Below, piece by piece: positions 43,648 through 51,888 of a stretch of DNA of 64,000 bases. Below the pieces are notes generated by a model. That model saw only the letters and a program-made list of their open reading frames with translations, was not told the origin of the DNA and made no database searches. The first letter of the stretch is position 1. Every line of letters starts with the position of its first letter. The DNA is from Photobacterium gaetbulicola Gung47 (GTDB lineage: Bacteria > Pseudomonadota > Gammaproteobacteria > Enterobacterales > Vibrionaceae): assembly GCA_000940995.1 (NCBI GenBank), contig CP005974.1, positions 186,001 through 250,000 on the forward strand. The letters run 5' to 3'. The position numbers were made by a program, and so were the translations under genes.

Positions 43648-45819
43648 TTACATCGGTTCAAGCTTGGCATACTGGGTAACCAGCCATTTGATCCCCTCGC
43701 CGTTGAAGGCCACCTGGACCCGGCTCTGGGCACCGCTGCCCTCGAAGTTTATGATGGTCCCTTCACCGAATTTCGGATGCTGAACCCGCTGGCCGAGGCT
43801 ATAACCGGTCTGGTTGAAGTTCTCGTTGACCTGGCTCTGGCTGAAGCGGCCGCTGCTGGCCGGGCGGGAAACCTTGGCCTTCATCCGCACTTCTTCGATA
43901 AACTCTTCCGGGATCTCGCGAATGAAGCGCGACGGCTTGTGGAAGTTATCCTTACCATAGAGGCGGCGCATTTCCGCATAGGAGATATAGAGCTTCTGCA
44001 TCGCACGAGTCATGCCCACATAGCACAGACGACGCTCCTCCTCCAAACGGCCCACTTCCTCCGTGGTACGCGAGCTCGGGAACATGCCTTCTTCAACACC
44101 GACCATGAACACCACTGGGAACTCCAAGCCCTTGGCACTGTGCATAGTCATCAGCTGAACCGCATCCTCGAAGTCATCGGCCTGGCCTTCACCGGCTTCC
44201 AGCGCCGCATGGGACAGGAAGGCTGATAGCGGGCTCATCTCCTCGGCTTCTTCCGGGATCTCGAACTGGCGAGTGGCTGTTACCAGCTCCTCCAAGTTTT
44301 CAATACGGGCCTGGGCCTTCTCGCCTTTCTCCTGCTCGTACATGGCGCGCAGGCCGGAATTACGGATCACCTCATCGGTCTGCTGGTATAACGGCAGCTC
44401 GCGGGTATCGTCTTCCAGTGCATTGACCAGCTCGATAAAACGGCGCAGCGAGTTGGCCGCGCGGCCAGCCAGCACTTTCTCTTCCAGCAGGGCAACACTG
44501 GCCTGCCACATAGTCGCGCCGCGGTCGCGGGCTGCCATGCGAATGGTTTCCAGGGTGCGATCACCCAAGCCGCGAGTCGGGGTATTAACGACCCGCTCGA
44601 ACGAAGCATCATCGTTGCGGTTAGCGATCAGGCGCAAGTAGGACAGGGCATCCTTGATTTCCTGACGCTCGAAGAAGCGCATGCCGCCATAGATGCGGTA
44701 TGGCATCCCGGCCTGGATCAAGGCTTCTTCCAGCACTCGCGACTGGGCATTACTGCGGTATAGCAGAGCCGCTTCACTCAGCGCCCCGCCCTGATCACGC
44801 AGTTCTTTGATCTTGCCGACCACAAAGCGGGCTTCGTCCAGCTCGTTGAAGGCCGAGTAGATCGAGATCAGCTCTCCTTCGGCCCCCTCGGTCCACAGGT
44901 TTTTGCCCATCCGCTCATTATTGTTAGCGATCAGACCGTTGGCTGCTTTTAGGATATTGCCGGTTGACCGGTAATTCTGCTCAAGGAAAATCGAGCTCGC
45001 GCCCTTGAAGTCATTCAAGAAGCGCTGGATATTTTCCACCTTGGCACCACGCCAGCCGTAGATAGACTGGTCGTCATCACCCACGATCATGACGTTACAG
45101 TCCGGGCCAGCCATCAGGCGCAGCCAGGCAAACTGGATGTTGTTGGTATCCTGGAACTCGTCCACCAGGATGTGTTTGAAACGGGCCTGGTAGTGCTCGC
45201 GGATATGCTTGCTACGCTGCAGCAGTTCGAACGAGCGCAGCAGCAGCTCGGCAAAATCGACCAACCCGGCACGATCGCAGGCTTCCTGGTAGGCGCTATA
45301 GAGACGCAGCCAGGTCTGCTCAACCGGATCATTGAACGAATCGATATGCTGCGGGCGCAGCCCCTCGTCTTTCTTGGCATTGATATACCACGCCGCCTGG
45401 CGCGCGGGCCACTGCTTTTCGTCCAGATTCTGGGCTTTGATCAAGCGGCGCAGTAGGCGCATCTGATCTTCGGAGTCGAGGATATTGAAGTCTTCCGGCA
45501 GACCAGCATCAAGGTAGTGGGCACGCAACATACGGTGGCACAGGCCGTGGAAGGTACCATTCCACATCCCGGCTGACGAGCCGTGCATCAGCTCATTGAT
45601 CCGGCCACGCATCTCAGCAGCAGCCTTATTGGTAAAGGTCACCGACATGATGGAGTACGGCGAGGCCTGCTCTATCGTCATCAACCAAGCTATGCGATGG
45701 ACCAGAACCCGGGTCTTGCCACTCCCGGCGCCGGCCAAAACCAGGTGGTTACCCAACGGTGCTGCCACCGCCTCGCGTTGCTTGTCATTCAGGCCATCTA
45801 ACAGAAGTGAAACGTCCAT
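43648..45819 (-). CDS. uvrD: DNA helicase II (UvrD)
   Basis: A 723-residue 3'-5' SF1 helicase for nucleotide excision and mismatch repair. Walker A GAGSGKTRVL is near residue 30, DEFQDTN (motif II), GDDDQSIYGWRGA (motif III), VHNTPTRG-type motif IV region and TMHSAKGLEFP (motif V) are present. The C-terminal Tudor-like tail (VQHPKFGEGTIINFEG) is conserved. A LexA-like site lies just upstream. Confidence 0.98.
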   Translation of the reverse strand: MDVSLLLDGLNDKQREAVAAPLGNHLVLAGAGSGKTRVLVHRIAWLMTIEQASPYSIMSVTFTNKAAAEMRGRINELMHGSSAGMWNGTFHGLCHRMLRAHYLDAGLPEDFNILDSEDQMRLLRRLIKAQNLDEKQWPARQAAWYINAKKDEGLRPQHIDSFNDPVEQTWLRLYSAYQEACDRAGLVDFAELLLRSFELLQRSKHIREHYQARFKHILVDEFQDTNNIQFAWLRLMAGPDCNVMIVGDDDQSIYGWRGAKVENIQRFLNDFKGASSIFLEQNYRSTGNILKAANGLIANNNERMGKNLWTEGAEGELISIYSAFNELDEARFVVGKIKELRDQGGALSEAALLYRSNAQSRVLEEALIQAGMPYRIYGGMRFFERQEIKDALSYLRLIANRNDDASFERVVNTPTRGLGDRTLETIRMAARDRGATMWQASVALLEEKVLAGRAANSLRRFIELVNALEDDTRELPLYQQTDEVIRNSGLRAMYEQEKGEKAQARIENLEELVTATRQFEIPEEAEEMSPLSAFLSHAALEAGEGQADDFEDAVQLMTMHSAKGLEFPVVFMVGVEEGMFPSSRTTEEVGRLEEERRLCYVGMTRAMQKLYISYAEMRRLYGKDNFHKPSRFIREIPEEFIEEVRMKAKVSRPASSGRFSQSQVNENFNQTGYSLGQRVQHPKFGEGTIINFEGSGAQSRVQVAFNGEGIKWLVTQYAKLEPM

Positions 45820-45828
45820 CGCTCTCTA

Positions 45829-45844
45829 CTGGTTATTTATACAA
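45829..45844 (-). promoter_or_regulatory. Candidate LexA (SOS) box of uvrD
   Basis: CTGGTTATTTATACAA agrees with the LexA consensus CTGTATATATATACAG at 12 of 16 positions, with both CTG and ACA kept. It ends ten bases before the uvrD start. uvrD is an SOS gene in E. coli. Confidence 0.6.
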
Positions 45845-46157
45845 TGGTGATGATTATAACCACAAACTCCCCCGTGATGCGAGAAACCTCCCTGCTCGCC
45901 AATCACCCATCGCCCAGAGGTGACCGCCCTTCAATAACGGACGATAGAAATTCACTTAATCAACCTATTGCCGGATTTTTTTGTTCTATGCTTGGAATTA
46001 CGCAAAGTTACCGAGAAGTTAAAAAACATAAGGGAACGTGAAAGTTATTCCCGACTCGCCCTTTCTTATCTACCGAGAGCACCAAGAGGTGCCAGTTAAC
46101 CCAAAAAGAAAACGTTGCATTTTCCTGCAACAGTCAGCGTATTTAAGAGGAATGAAC
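45845..46157 (+). promoter_or_regulatory. Region upstream of the bufferin-type operon
   Basis: This region of 313 bases must contain the promoter of the bufA operon. I see no clear sigma-70 pair. GGAATT near 46000 and GTTACC near 46008 could belong to an extracytoplasmic-function sigma promoter, as such operons are often so controlled, but I cannot align a full site. The in-frame extension of bufA back to 46038 has no ribosome site. Confidence 0.35.
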
Positions 46158-46424
46158 ATGAAAAAGACCACCAACATTGCACTCGCCACCGCAGTAACAG
46201 GCCTGATTGCCCTCGCCGGTACCACCCTGACCACCACAACCGCAGTCGCTGCCGAGGAAAAGGAAAAGTGCTACGGCGTGGTGAAAGCAGGCAAGAATGA
46301 TTGTGCGACCAAGACCAGCTCTTGCGCCGGTACCTCGAAAACCGATGGTCAGAAAGATGCTTTCGTGATGGTGCCCAAAGGCCTGTGTGATCGCCTGGTC
46401 GGTAGCTCAAAAGAGGCCAAGTAA
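46158..46424 (+). CDS. bufA: Bufferin-type precursor peptide (DUF2282, BufA1-like)
   Basis: An 88-residue preprotein. A Sec signal peptide (residues 1-32, ...TTAVAA) precedes a mature part of 56 residues with four Cys at 38, 49, 56 and 77. The spacing and motifs (EKCYGVVKAGKNDC, then SCAGTS) match DUF2282 proteins. Members with this operon are the precursors of bufferins, ribosomally made peptides whose Cys residues are modified and bind copper in the periplasm. The ATG at 46158 has AGAGG seven bases upstream. It heads a four-gene operon. Confidence 0.88.
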   Translation: MKKTTNIALATAVTGLIALAGTTLTTTTAVAAEEKEKCYGVVKAGKNDCATKTSSCAGTSKTDGQKDAFVMVPKGLCDRLVGSSKEAK

Positions 46425-47294
46425 TTGAGCAGGTTGTCTGGTGACAAGATGGTAGGGGTGGGGCTTCGCTCCCCCCACATCCATCAAATTCTTTCTGAGC
46501 AGCCTGATATCGGCTGGCTGGAAATCCACAGCGAGAATTACTTCACAGTCAACTCACCCGCCCGCCAGCAGCTCCGGGCTGCCGCCAGCCACTACCCCAT
46601 CAGCTGCCACGGGATCGGGATGTCCCTCGGATCCGCCGACGCGTTGGACAAACAGCACCTTAGCCAGCTCAAGCAACTGGTAGAGGAAATAAACCCGATA
46701 GCGGTCTCCGATCACCTGAGTTGGAGTTCAGTCGACGGCCAGTACTTCAATGATCTGCTCCCGCTCCCTTATACCGAAGAGGCTCTCGCCCATTTCTGCC
46801 ACAAGGTCGAACTGGTACAGGATTTCCTCGGACGCCAGTTACTGGTGGAGAATCCTTCAAGCTACCTGAGCTTCAACCATTCAACCATCCCGGAATGGGA
46901 ATTCCTGCGGGCAGTTCAGCAACGCACGGGCTGTGGTTTACTGTTTGATCTCAACAACATTTATGTCAGCAGCTTCAACCACGGTTTTGACTGCCAGACC
47001 TACCTCGATGCCATTGACCCGCGAACCGTCAAGGAAATTCACCTAGCCGGCTTTACCGTCAAGCAATTCGAGCAAGGGGAGATCTGGATAGATACCCACA
47101 GCAAACCCGTCAGCGAGCCGGTGTGGCAACTCTACCGCCAGTGGGTACGCCAACATTTCACTGCGCTGGGCGGGGTGCCAACGCTGATCGAGTGGGATCT
47201 CGATATCCCAGAGCTTGGTGTGCTACTTGGGGAAGCGGATAAAGCGCAACAAATTATTGCCCAGGAGGCCAGTGATGGGATCTCCGCAGCCTGA
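46425..47294 (+). CDS. bufB: DUF692 multinuclear iron oxidase (BufB-like)
   Basis: Up to 289 residues forming a TIM-barrel of the DUF692/MbnB family, which uses two or three irons to oxidise Cys in a peptide substrate. Metal-ligand segments are visible in order: LEIHSENYF, CHGIGMSLG, VSDHLSW, LVENPSSY, FDLNNIYVSS, EIHLAGF, WIDTHSKPV and EWDLDIPE. The frame begins at a TTG directly after the bufA stop; an ATG at 46449 is an alternative. Expected to modify the BufA peptide with its partner BufC. Confidence 0.88.
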   Translation: MSRLSGDKMVGVGLRSPHIHQILSEQPDIGWLEIHSENYFTVNSPARQQLRAAASHYPISCHGIGMSLGSADALDKQHLSQLKQLVEEINPIAVSDHLSWSSVDGQYFNDLLPLPYTEEALAHFCHKVELVQDFLGRQLLVENPSSYLSFNHSTIPEWEFLRAVQQRTGCGLLFDLNNIYVSSFNHGFDCQTYLDAIDPRTVKEIHLAGFTVKQFEQGEIWIDTHSKPVSEPVWQLYRQWVRQHFTALGGVPTLIEWDLDIPELGVLLGEADKAQQIIAQEASDGISAA

Positions 47295-48051
47295 CAGCCT
47301 CCACCAGCTGCAGCAGGAGTTCGCCGAAGCCCTGCATTACCGGCCGAGCTCGGCCAGCGAGAAAATCACAGAGAGTACATTCGGCCCGGAGCAACTGATC
47401 CAGGTCTACCGAAATAATTTTATTATCAGCCTATCAGAGGTGCTGGCTGCCACCTACCCGTGCTGCCAGGCCGTGGTGGGGGAGGAATGCTTTGCCCAGC
47501 TCGCTCGTCAACATGTCCTCAACCAACCGCTGGGCGAAGGCAATGTCACTGACTACGGCGACGGGTTCAGCAACACCATCAACAGCCAACCGACTTTGGT
47601 CGAAGCCGCCCCCTATCTGGCCGATCTGGCCCGCCTCGAATGGCTGGTCGACCGCGCCAGCCAACACGTTCCAGTCAGCACGGATTTTCCGTTCGAGCAA
47701 CTGGCACGTATTACCGAGGACAATCTGTCCCAACTGGTGATGGAAGTGGCCGAGCCCGCCTACAGCTTCGATGCCCCATACCCGGTGGCGAGCCTGTGGC
47801 AGATGATCACCCAGGGCCAGATTGAGCAAATTGACCTCACCCAGCCGGAGTCGGCCATTATCCAGCACCGCCCGCAAGGGATGCAGGTGCTGGCAACGAC
47901 CCCGTCAGCCACGGCACTGCTGCGCCTGTGCCAGCGGGGAAAACCTCTGGGGGAAGCCGATGAAGCCATGCTGGCCATACTCGGCGAACTGATCCAACAA
48001 CAACTCTTTACCCGTATCCACGGCCTGCCTGAGGGAGAATGCGCATGCTGA
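47275..48051 (+). CDS. bufC: DUF2063 partner protein (BufC-like)
   Basis: A 258-residue protein beginning with a DUF2063 domain (about 10-100, LHQLQQEFAEAL, VYRNNFIISLSEVLAATYP). Though named a DNA-binding domain in databases, in bufferin and methanobactin-like clusters such proteins act as the partner that presents the precursor to the DUF692 oxidase. The ATG at 47275 has GGAGG seven bases upstream and lies inside the end of bufB (20-base overlap), so the two are translationally coupled. Confidence 0.85.
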   Translation: MGSPQPDSLHQLQQEFAEALHYRPSSASEKITESTFGPEQLIQVYRNNFIISLSEVLAATYPCCQAVVGEECFAQLARQHVLNQPLGEGNVTDYGDGFSNTINSQPTLVEAAPYLADLARLEWLVDRASQHVPVSTDFPFEQLARITEDNLSQLVMEVAEPAYSFDAPYPVASLWQMITQGQIEQIDLTQPESAIIQHRPQGMQVLATTPSATALLRLCQRGKPLGEADEAMLAILGELIQQQLFTRIHGLPEGECAC

Positions 48052-48500
48052 ATTTTCTCAAACAAATCGACACCACGGCCCAGCGGATCACCGAACCACT
48101 GATCCCACTCCTGCTGCTGTTCACCCGGCTTTGGGTGGCTTGGATCTTCTTCAAGTCAGGCATGGTGAAATACAACAGCTGGGACAGCACCCTCTACCTG
48201 TTCGAGTATGAGTATCAAGTGCCACTGCTGCCCTGGCAAATTGCCGCCTACACGGGTACCGCTGCCGAGTTGATCCTGCCGGTGTTCTTGGCATTGGGTC
48301 TGTTTACCCGCCCGATGGCGCTGGCTTTGTTTGTGTTCAATATTATTGCGGTGGTGTCCTACCCATTATTGTGGGAGAAAGGATTCTTCGACCACCAGCT
48401 GTGGGGCATGATGATGCTGGTCAACGTGTTCTGGGGCGCTGGAATGATCTCTATTGACCATTTGATAAGCAGTAAGCCGAAGCAGTCGCTGTTGCTATAA
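48045..48500 (+). CDS. DoxX-family membrane protein (BufD-like)
   Basis: A 151-residue protein with four hydrophobic helices and the DoxX features LLLFTRLWVAWIFFKSGMVK and YTGTAAELILPVFLALGLF. DoxX genes commonly end bufferin-type operons; a role in membrane redox or copper handling is inferred. The ATG at 48045 follows GGGAG by seven bases and overlaps the bufC stop by seven. A terminator follows. Confidence 0.87.
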   Translation: MLNFLKQIDTTAQRITEPLIPLLLLFTRLWVAWIFFKSGMVKYNSWDSTLYLFEYEYQVPLLPWQIAAYTGTAAELILPVFLALGLFTRPMALALFVFNIIAVVSYPLLWEKGFFDHQLWGMMMLVNVFWGAGMISIDHLISSKPKQSLLL

Positions 48501-48512
48501 ACCCTCACCAAG

Positions 48513-48546
48513 AAAAAAGGGGCTGCATAATTTGCAGCCCTTTTTT
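48513..48546 (+). terminator. Rho-independent terminator of the bufferin-type operon
   Basis: AAAAAAGGGGCTGC / GCAGCCCTTTTTT with a short AT loop. Confidence 0.92.
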
Positions 48547-48567
48547 GTTAGATAATGACAGCTTTGG

Positions 48568-48660
48568 CAGTAGGATAAAATTTCAAAACCTACCTGCCAG
48601 GGAAGGCAGGTTGGAGCGACATGGACGTCTTTATGCGTTTTTGAAATTTTCATCCTGCTG
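48568..48660. repeat. 93-base imperfect palindromic element
   Basis: Outer arms CAGTAGGATAAAATTTCAA.. (48568-48588) and its inverted copy (48638-48660) match with one mismatch, one bulge and about 20 paired bases. An inner hairpin has arms CCTACCTGCC / GGCAGGTTGG (48589-48598, 48605-48614) with one mismatch. It lies between the DoxX terminator and the yigB end, belongs to neither gene and looks like a mobile palindrome or extragenic repeat unit. No coding frame. Confidence 0.7.
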
Positions 48661-48683
48661 ACGTAAGCAACAAACGTTTAAAA

Positions 48684-49406
48684 TCACTCAGACACCAACG
48701 CCAACAGCTGTGAAAGCTGGCTGATTTCGACATCCGGCAACCACTTGGCGCGCGGCTCGCGGCTCAACACCCGCTGCTGGTCATTGAACCAACAGGCCTT
48801 GAAGCCATTACGTTTAGCCCCGCCGACATCGGTCACCAGATGATCGCCGACATGAAGAATATCGCCCGGAGCCAAACCGAGCCCTGCTGCCGCATGGGCA
48901 AACAAATCCGGCTCGGGTTTCGACAGCCCATCCCGGCCTGCCATCAAGACACCATCGAAATACTGCGCCAGGCCGATTTTTTCTGCATCGACATTGCCAT
49001 TGGTAATCGCCACTAATGGCAGCTGTTGCTTGAGCAAGGCCAGTACCCGATGGGTTTCTTCTGGGACATCAACCTGGTTTCTGACCTCAAGCACCACCGC
49101 CACCCCCTCAGTCGCCGCTTGCTCGGCTGCCGGCAAAGAATAGCCGAGCTGCATAAAACCTATCTTGAGCAACTCGAAGCGCCACTGGGTCACGTCATGA
49201 CGCAGCATGGGATCATGCTTGGCAAGTCGCATCTTCAGCTGTAGCCAGCCGGCCGTCCCAACGCCTTGCGTGCGCGGGTGATGGGCCGCCAACCAATCAT
49301 GCATCGCCTGCTCAGCACGGCGGATCACCGGGCGGTTATCATAGAGGGTGTCGTCAAGATCGAAGGTCAGCGCCTTGGGGACAGACAAGCGACGGTAAAA
49401 TTGCAT
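48684..49406 (-). CDS. yigB: HAD-superfamily phosphatase YigB
   Basis: A 240-residue HAD hydrolase. Motif I is FDLDDTLYDN near residue 15, motif II is ITNGN, and motif IV is LHVGDHLVTDVGGAKRNG. YigB dephosphorylates the riboflavin intermediate 5-amino-6-ribitylamino-uracil phosphate and FMN. The start MQFYRRLSVPKALTFDLDD aligns with E. coli YigB. It lies 28 bases below xerC in the same operon, the same order as in E. coli. Confidence 0.94.
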   Translation of the reverse strand: MQFYRRLSVPKALTFDLDDTLYDNRPVIRRAEQAMHDWLAAHHPRTQGVGTAGWLQLKMRLAKHDPMLRHDVTQWRFELLKIGFMQLGYSLPAAEQAATEGVAVVLEVRNQVDVPEETHRVLALLKQQLPLVAITNGNVDAEKIGLAQYFDGVLMAGRDGLSKPEPDLFAHAAAGLGLAPGDILHVGDHLVTDVGGAKRNGFKACWFNDQQRVLSREPRAKWLPDVEISQLSQLLALVSE

Positions 49407-49434
49407 CAGCGGTTACTCTCGACAAGCCCCCTGC

Positions 49435-50346
49435 TCAGCGCTTATTACGCTTGGCACGGGGATGGGCTTCATCGTACACCTGTGCCAGGTGCTGGAAGTC
49501 CAAATGGGTATAGATCTGGGTGGTCGACAGATTGGCGTGGCCCAGCAGTTCCTGAACCGCCCGCAGATCTCCCGAAGACTCCAGCATATGGGTCGCAAAA
49601 CTATGGCGCAGCTTGTGCGGGTTGATATGGCTCGACACCGCCTGCTTCTGCCCCCACTCTGCCATCCTTTTCTGGACATTACGGTTGGAAATACGCTGGC
49701 CCAGCTTGGAGACAAACAGCCCCGGCTCGCCGGCGGCAGCCAACTGGCCGCGCACCTTGAGCCAGTGGCCAACCCACTCGCGGGCCAGCCCGGCAAACGG
49801 CACCACCCGCTCTTTGTCCCCCTTACCGATCACCCGCAGGTCGCCCTTGCGTAGGCTGACATCCTTGACGTCCAGGCTGACCAACTCCGACAAACGCAAG
49901 CCGGCACCGTACATCAGCTCCATCATGGCCCGGTCACGGATCGCCAGCGGATCATCCTCATCGACACTGAGCAGCTGATCCATTTCATCGACATCGAGAT
50001 TCTTCGGCAACGGCCTCGCCTTGCGTGGGGCCGACACGCCCTTGGCCGGATTGGCCTTTAGGACCCCTTGCTGCACCAAATAGTCAAAAAAGCTGCGCAG
50101 TGCCGACAGGCGCATCGACAGACTGCTGGCCTTGAGGCCATCGCGCATCCCCTTGGAGGCAAGCTGGCGCACCCAGCCGGCATCCACCGCCTGCCAGTTA
50201 TCCACACCGAGCGCCACCAACTGCTCGGCCAACGTCGTCAGCTGACGCTTGTAATTTTGCTGGGTATGGAGGCTAAGCTCCCGCTCACTACGCAAGTACT
50301 CGTAGAAGCGCTGCAACGGCTTTTCCAGGCCAGCAGGCAGGCTCAT
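49435..50346 (-). CDS. xerC: Tyrosine recombinase XerC
   Basis: A 303-residue recombinase that with XerD resolves chromosome dimers at dif. Core SAM-like domain is about residues 8-95. The catalytic domain has Arg in YGAGLRLSELV, His-Arg in HKLRHSFATHML, His in LGHANLSTTQ and the nucleophile Tyr in IYTHLDF. It overlaps the DUF484 gene by four bases. The dapF-DUF484-xerC-yigB arrangement is conserved, so this is a housekeeping Xer, not an integron or phage integrase. Confidence 0.97.
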   Translation of the reverse strand: MSLPAGLEKPLQRFYEYLRSERELSLHTQQNYKRQLTTLAEQLVALGVDNWQAVDAGWVRQLASKGMRDGLKASSLSMRLSALRSFFDYLVQQGVLKANPAKGVSAPRKARPLPKNLDVDEMDQLLSVDEDDPLAIRDRAMMELMYGAGLRLSELVSLDVKDVSLRKGDLRVIGKGDKERVVPFAGLAREWVGHWLKVRGQLAAAGEPGLFVSKLGQRISNRNVQKRMAEWGQKQAVSSHINPHKLRHSFATHMLESSGDLRAVQELLGHANLSTTQIYTHLDFQHLAQVYDEAHPRAKRNKR

Positions 50347-51047
50347 TCAATCACCTCACGGGTATATTCCCAGTGATGGATCAACTTGGTCAGTATCATC
50401 GCCAGTTGCTCAACGAACAAAGTATCCATCTCTGGCTGGAAGTGGCCGCCATCAACGCTGGCAAAGCTCAATACCCCGAACGGCCTGTCATTGCCAAGCG
50501 GCAATACCAGAAACGATCCCAGCTGCGGCGGCTGGGCGAACAGGAGCTCGGCTTCATGCTTGCGCAGACGGCCCAGATATACCGGACGGGATGACAAGCG
50601 AGAGCGGCTGAAACTATCAAAGCTGCGGCGCTCGAGAAACAGGTTATCGTCCAGGCTATCAAACAGGCGCAGACTGACATCAAGGCCGAGCTCCTCGGCC
50701 AGTGTTTCCAGTACACACAGCGCCTGGTAGATATTGTGGGTCTGAAACAGCTGCTGCTGCGCCTTGGCAAAGGTATGGAACAACTGGCTGTTTTGGGTTG
50801 CCGCGCCAACCAAGCCGGTGATTTTCTCCTCCAGCTCGCCGACATTGCTGCGCAGGCGTTCCAGCTGAATATCGACCAGTGACACCACCCCGCGGTCGGC
50901 ATGGTGAACTTGGATCCGGCTCAGCAGCTCCGGGTGGCGAACAAAGAAGTCCGGGTTGGCCAACAAAAAGTCCGCCACCGCCTGCTCGTTCAACGAGACG
51001 TGGCTCTCTTCGGGCGCAGACACGTCAAGCTGAGATAAATCGGTCAT
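50343..51047 (-). CDS. DUF484 GAF-like protein
   Basis: A 234-residue cytoplasmic protein. An N-terminal helical part (VADFLLANPDFFVRHPELL) and a coiled coil lead into a GAF-like domain (about 100-225, GSFLVLPLGNDRPFGVLSF). This is DUF484 (E. coli YigA position), always found between dapF and xerC; function unknown. It overlaps both neighbours by four bases, so the operon is tightly coupled. Confidence 0.9.
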   Translation of the reverse strand: MTDLSQLDVSAPEESHVSLNEQAVADFLLANPDFFVRHPELLSRIQVHHADRGVVSLVDIQLERLRSNVGELEEKITGLVGAATQNSQLFHTFAKAQQQLFQTHNIYQALCVLETLAEELGLDVSLRLFDSLDDNLFLERRSFDSFSRSRLSSRPVYLGRLRKHEAELLFAQPPQLGSFLVLPLGNDRPFGVLSFASVDGGHFQPEMDTLFVEQLAMILTKLIHHWEYTREVIE

Positions 51048-51874
51048 AATACAATCTGTCCATCAAACACGTGCGTCGCCGCACCTGTCATATACAAAGG
51101 CTTGCCTTCGCCAGGCCAGCGGATCTGCAAATCACCGCCCGGCAGTGACACCTTCACATTGTCTTCCAGCAGCCCCTGCGCCCGGCCGATCGCCACGGCG
51201 GCACAGGCCCCACTGCCACACGCCTGGGTCTCACCGGCACCGCGTTCATAGACCCGCAGCTTAACCTCGTTGCGGCTGATCACCTGCATAAAGCCAGCAT
51301 TGACCCGCTCAGGAAAGCGCTCGTGGGATTCCAGCAGCGGCCCCAGGGTCTCGACATCCGCCGTCTCAACATCGTCCACCACGGTGACACAGTGCGGGTT
51401 GCCCATGCTGACGGCACCGCAGAACACGGTTTTGTCGCCGGCCCGCAGAATATAGGTTTTCTCGCTTTGCTTGGCACGGAAAGGAATTTTGGCCGGGTCG
51501 AATTCAGGCACGCCCATGTTCACCGTGACCTGATTGTCGTTTTCCAGCTTGAGCACCATCTTGCCCGCCTTGGTACTGACCGAGATGTGGTACTTGTTGG
51601 TCAGCCCCTTCATCCAGACAAAACGGGCAAAGCAGCGCGCACCGTTGCCGCACTGCTCGACCTCACTGCCATCGGCATTGAAGATCCGGTAGTGAAAATC
51701 CGTTTCAGGATCATAGGGCGGCTCCACCACCAGCAGCTGATCGAACCCCACCCCGCGGTGGCGATCAGCCAGACGCCGGATCGCATCCGGCGAGAAGAAC
51801 ACGTTCTGGGTCACACAGTCAACGACCATGAAATCGTTACCCAGCCCATGCATTTTCGAAAAGTTAACCTGCAT
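51044..51874 (-). CDS. dapF: Diaminopimelate epimerase
   Basis: A 276-residue cofactor-free racemase converting LL- to meso-diaminopimelate for lysine and peptidoglycan. The two catalytic Cys are in QCGNGARCFA near residue 75 and in QACGSGACAAVA near 219. I use the ATG at 51874, with AAGGA five bases upstream and normal family length; five codons more would be read from 51889. It follows lysA by 14 bases. Confidence 0.97.
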   Translation of the reverse strand: MQVNFSKMHGLGNDFMVVDCVTQNVFFSPDAIRRLADRHRGVGFDQLLVVEPPYDPETDFHYRIFNADGSEVEQCGNGARCFARFVWMKGLTNKYHISVSTKAGKMVLKLENDNQVTVNMGVPEFDPAKIPFRAKQSEKTYILRAGDKTVFCGAVSMGNPHCVTVVDDVETADVETLGPLLESHERFPERVNAGFMQVISRNEVKLRVYERGAGETQACGSGACAAVAIGRAQGLLEDNVKVSLPGGDLQIRWPGEGKPLYMTGAATHVFDGQIVL

Positions 51875-51888
51875 GTTGTTCCTTCTCA

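Noticed and set aside
48661..48690. Integron attC-like site (AACAAACGTTT) near yigB
   Set aside because: Only a short resemblance; no paired R and L boxes, and xerC nearby is the housekeeping recombinase.
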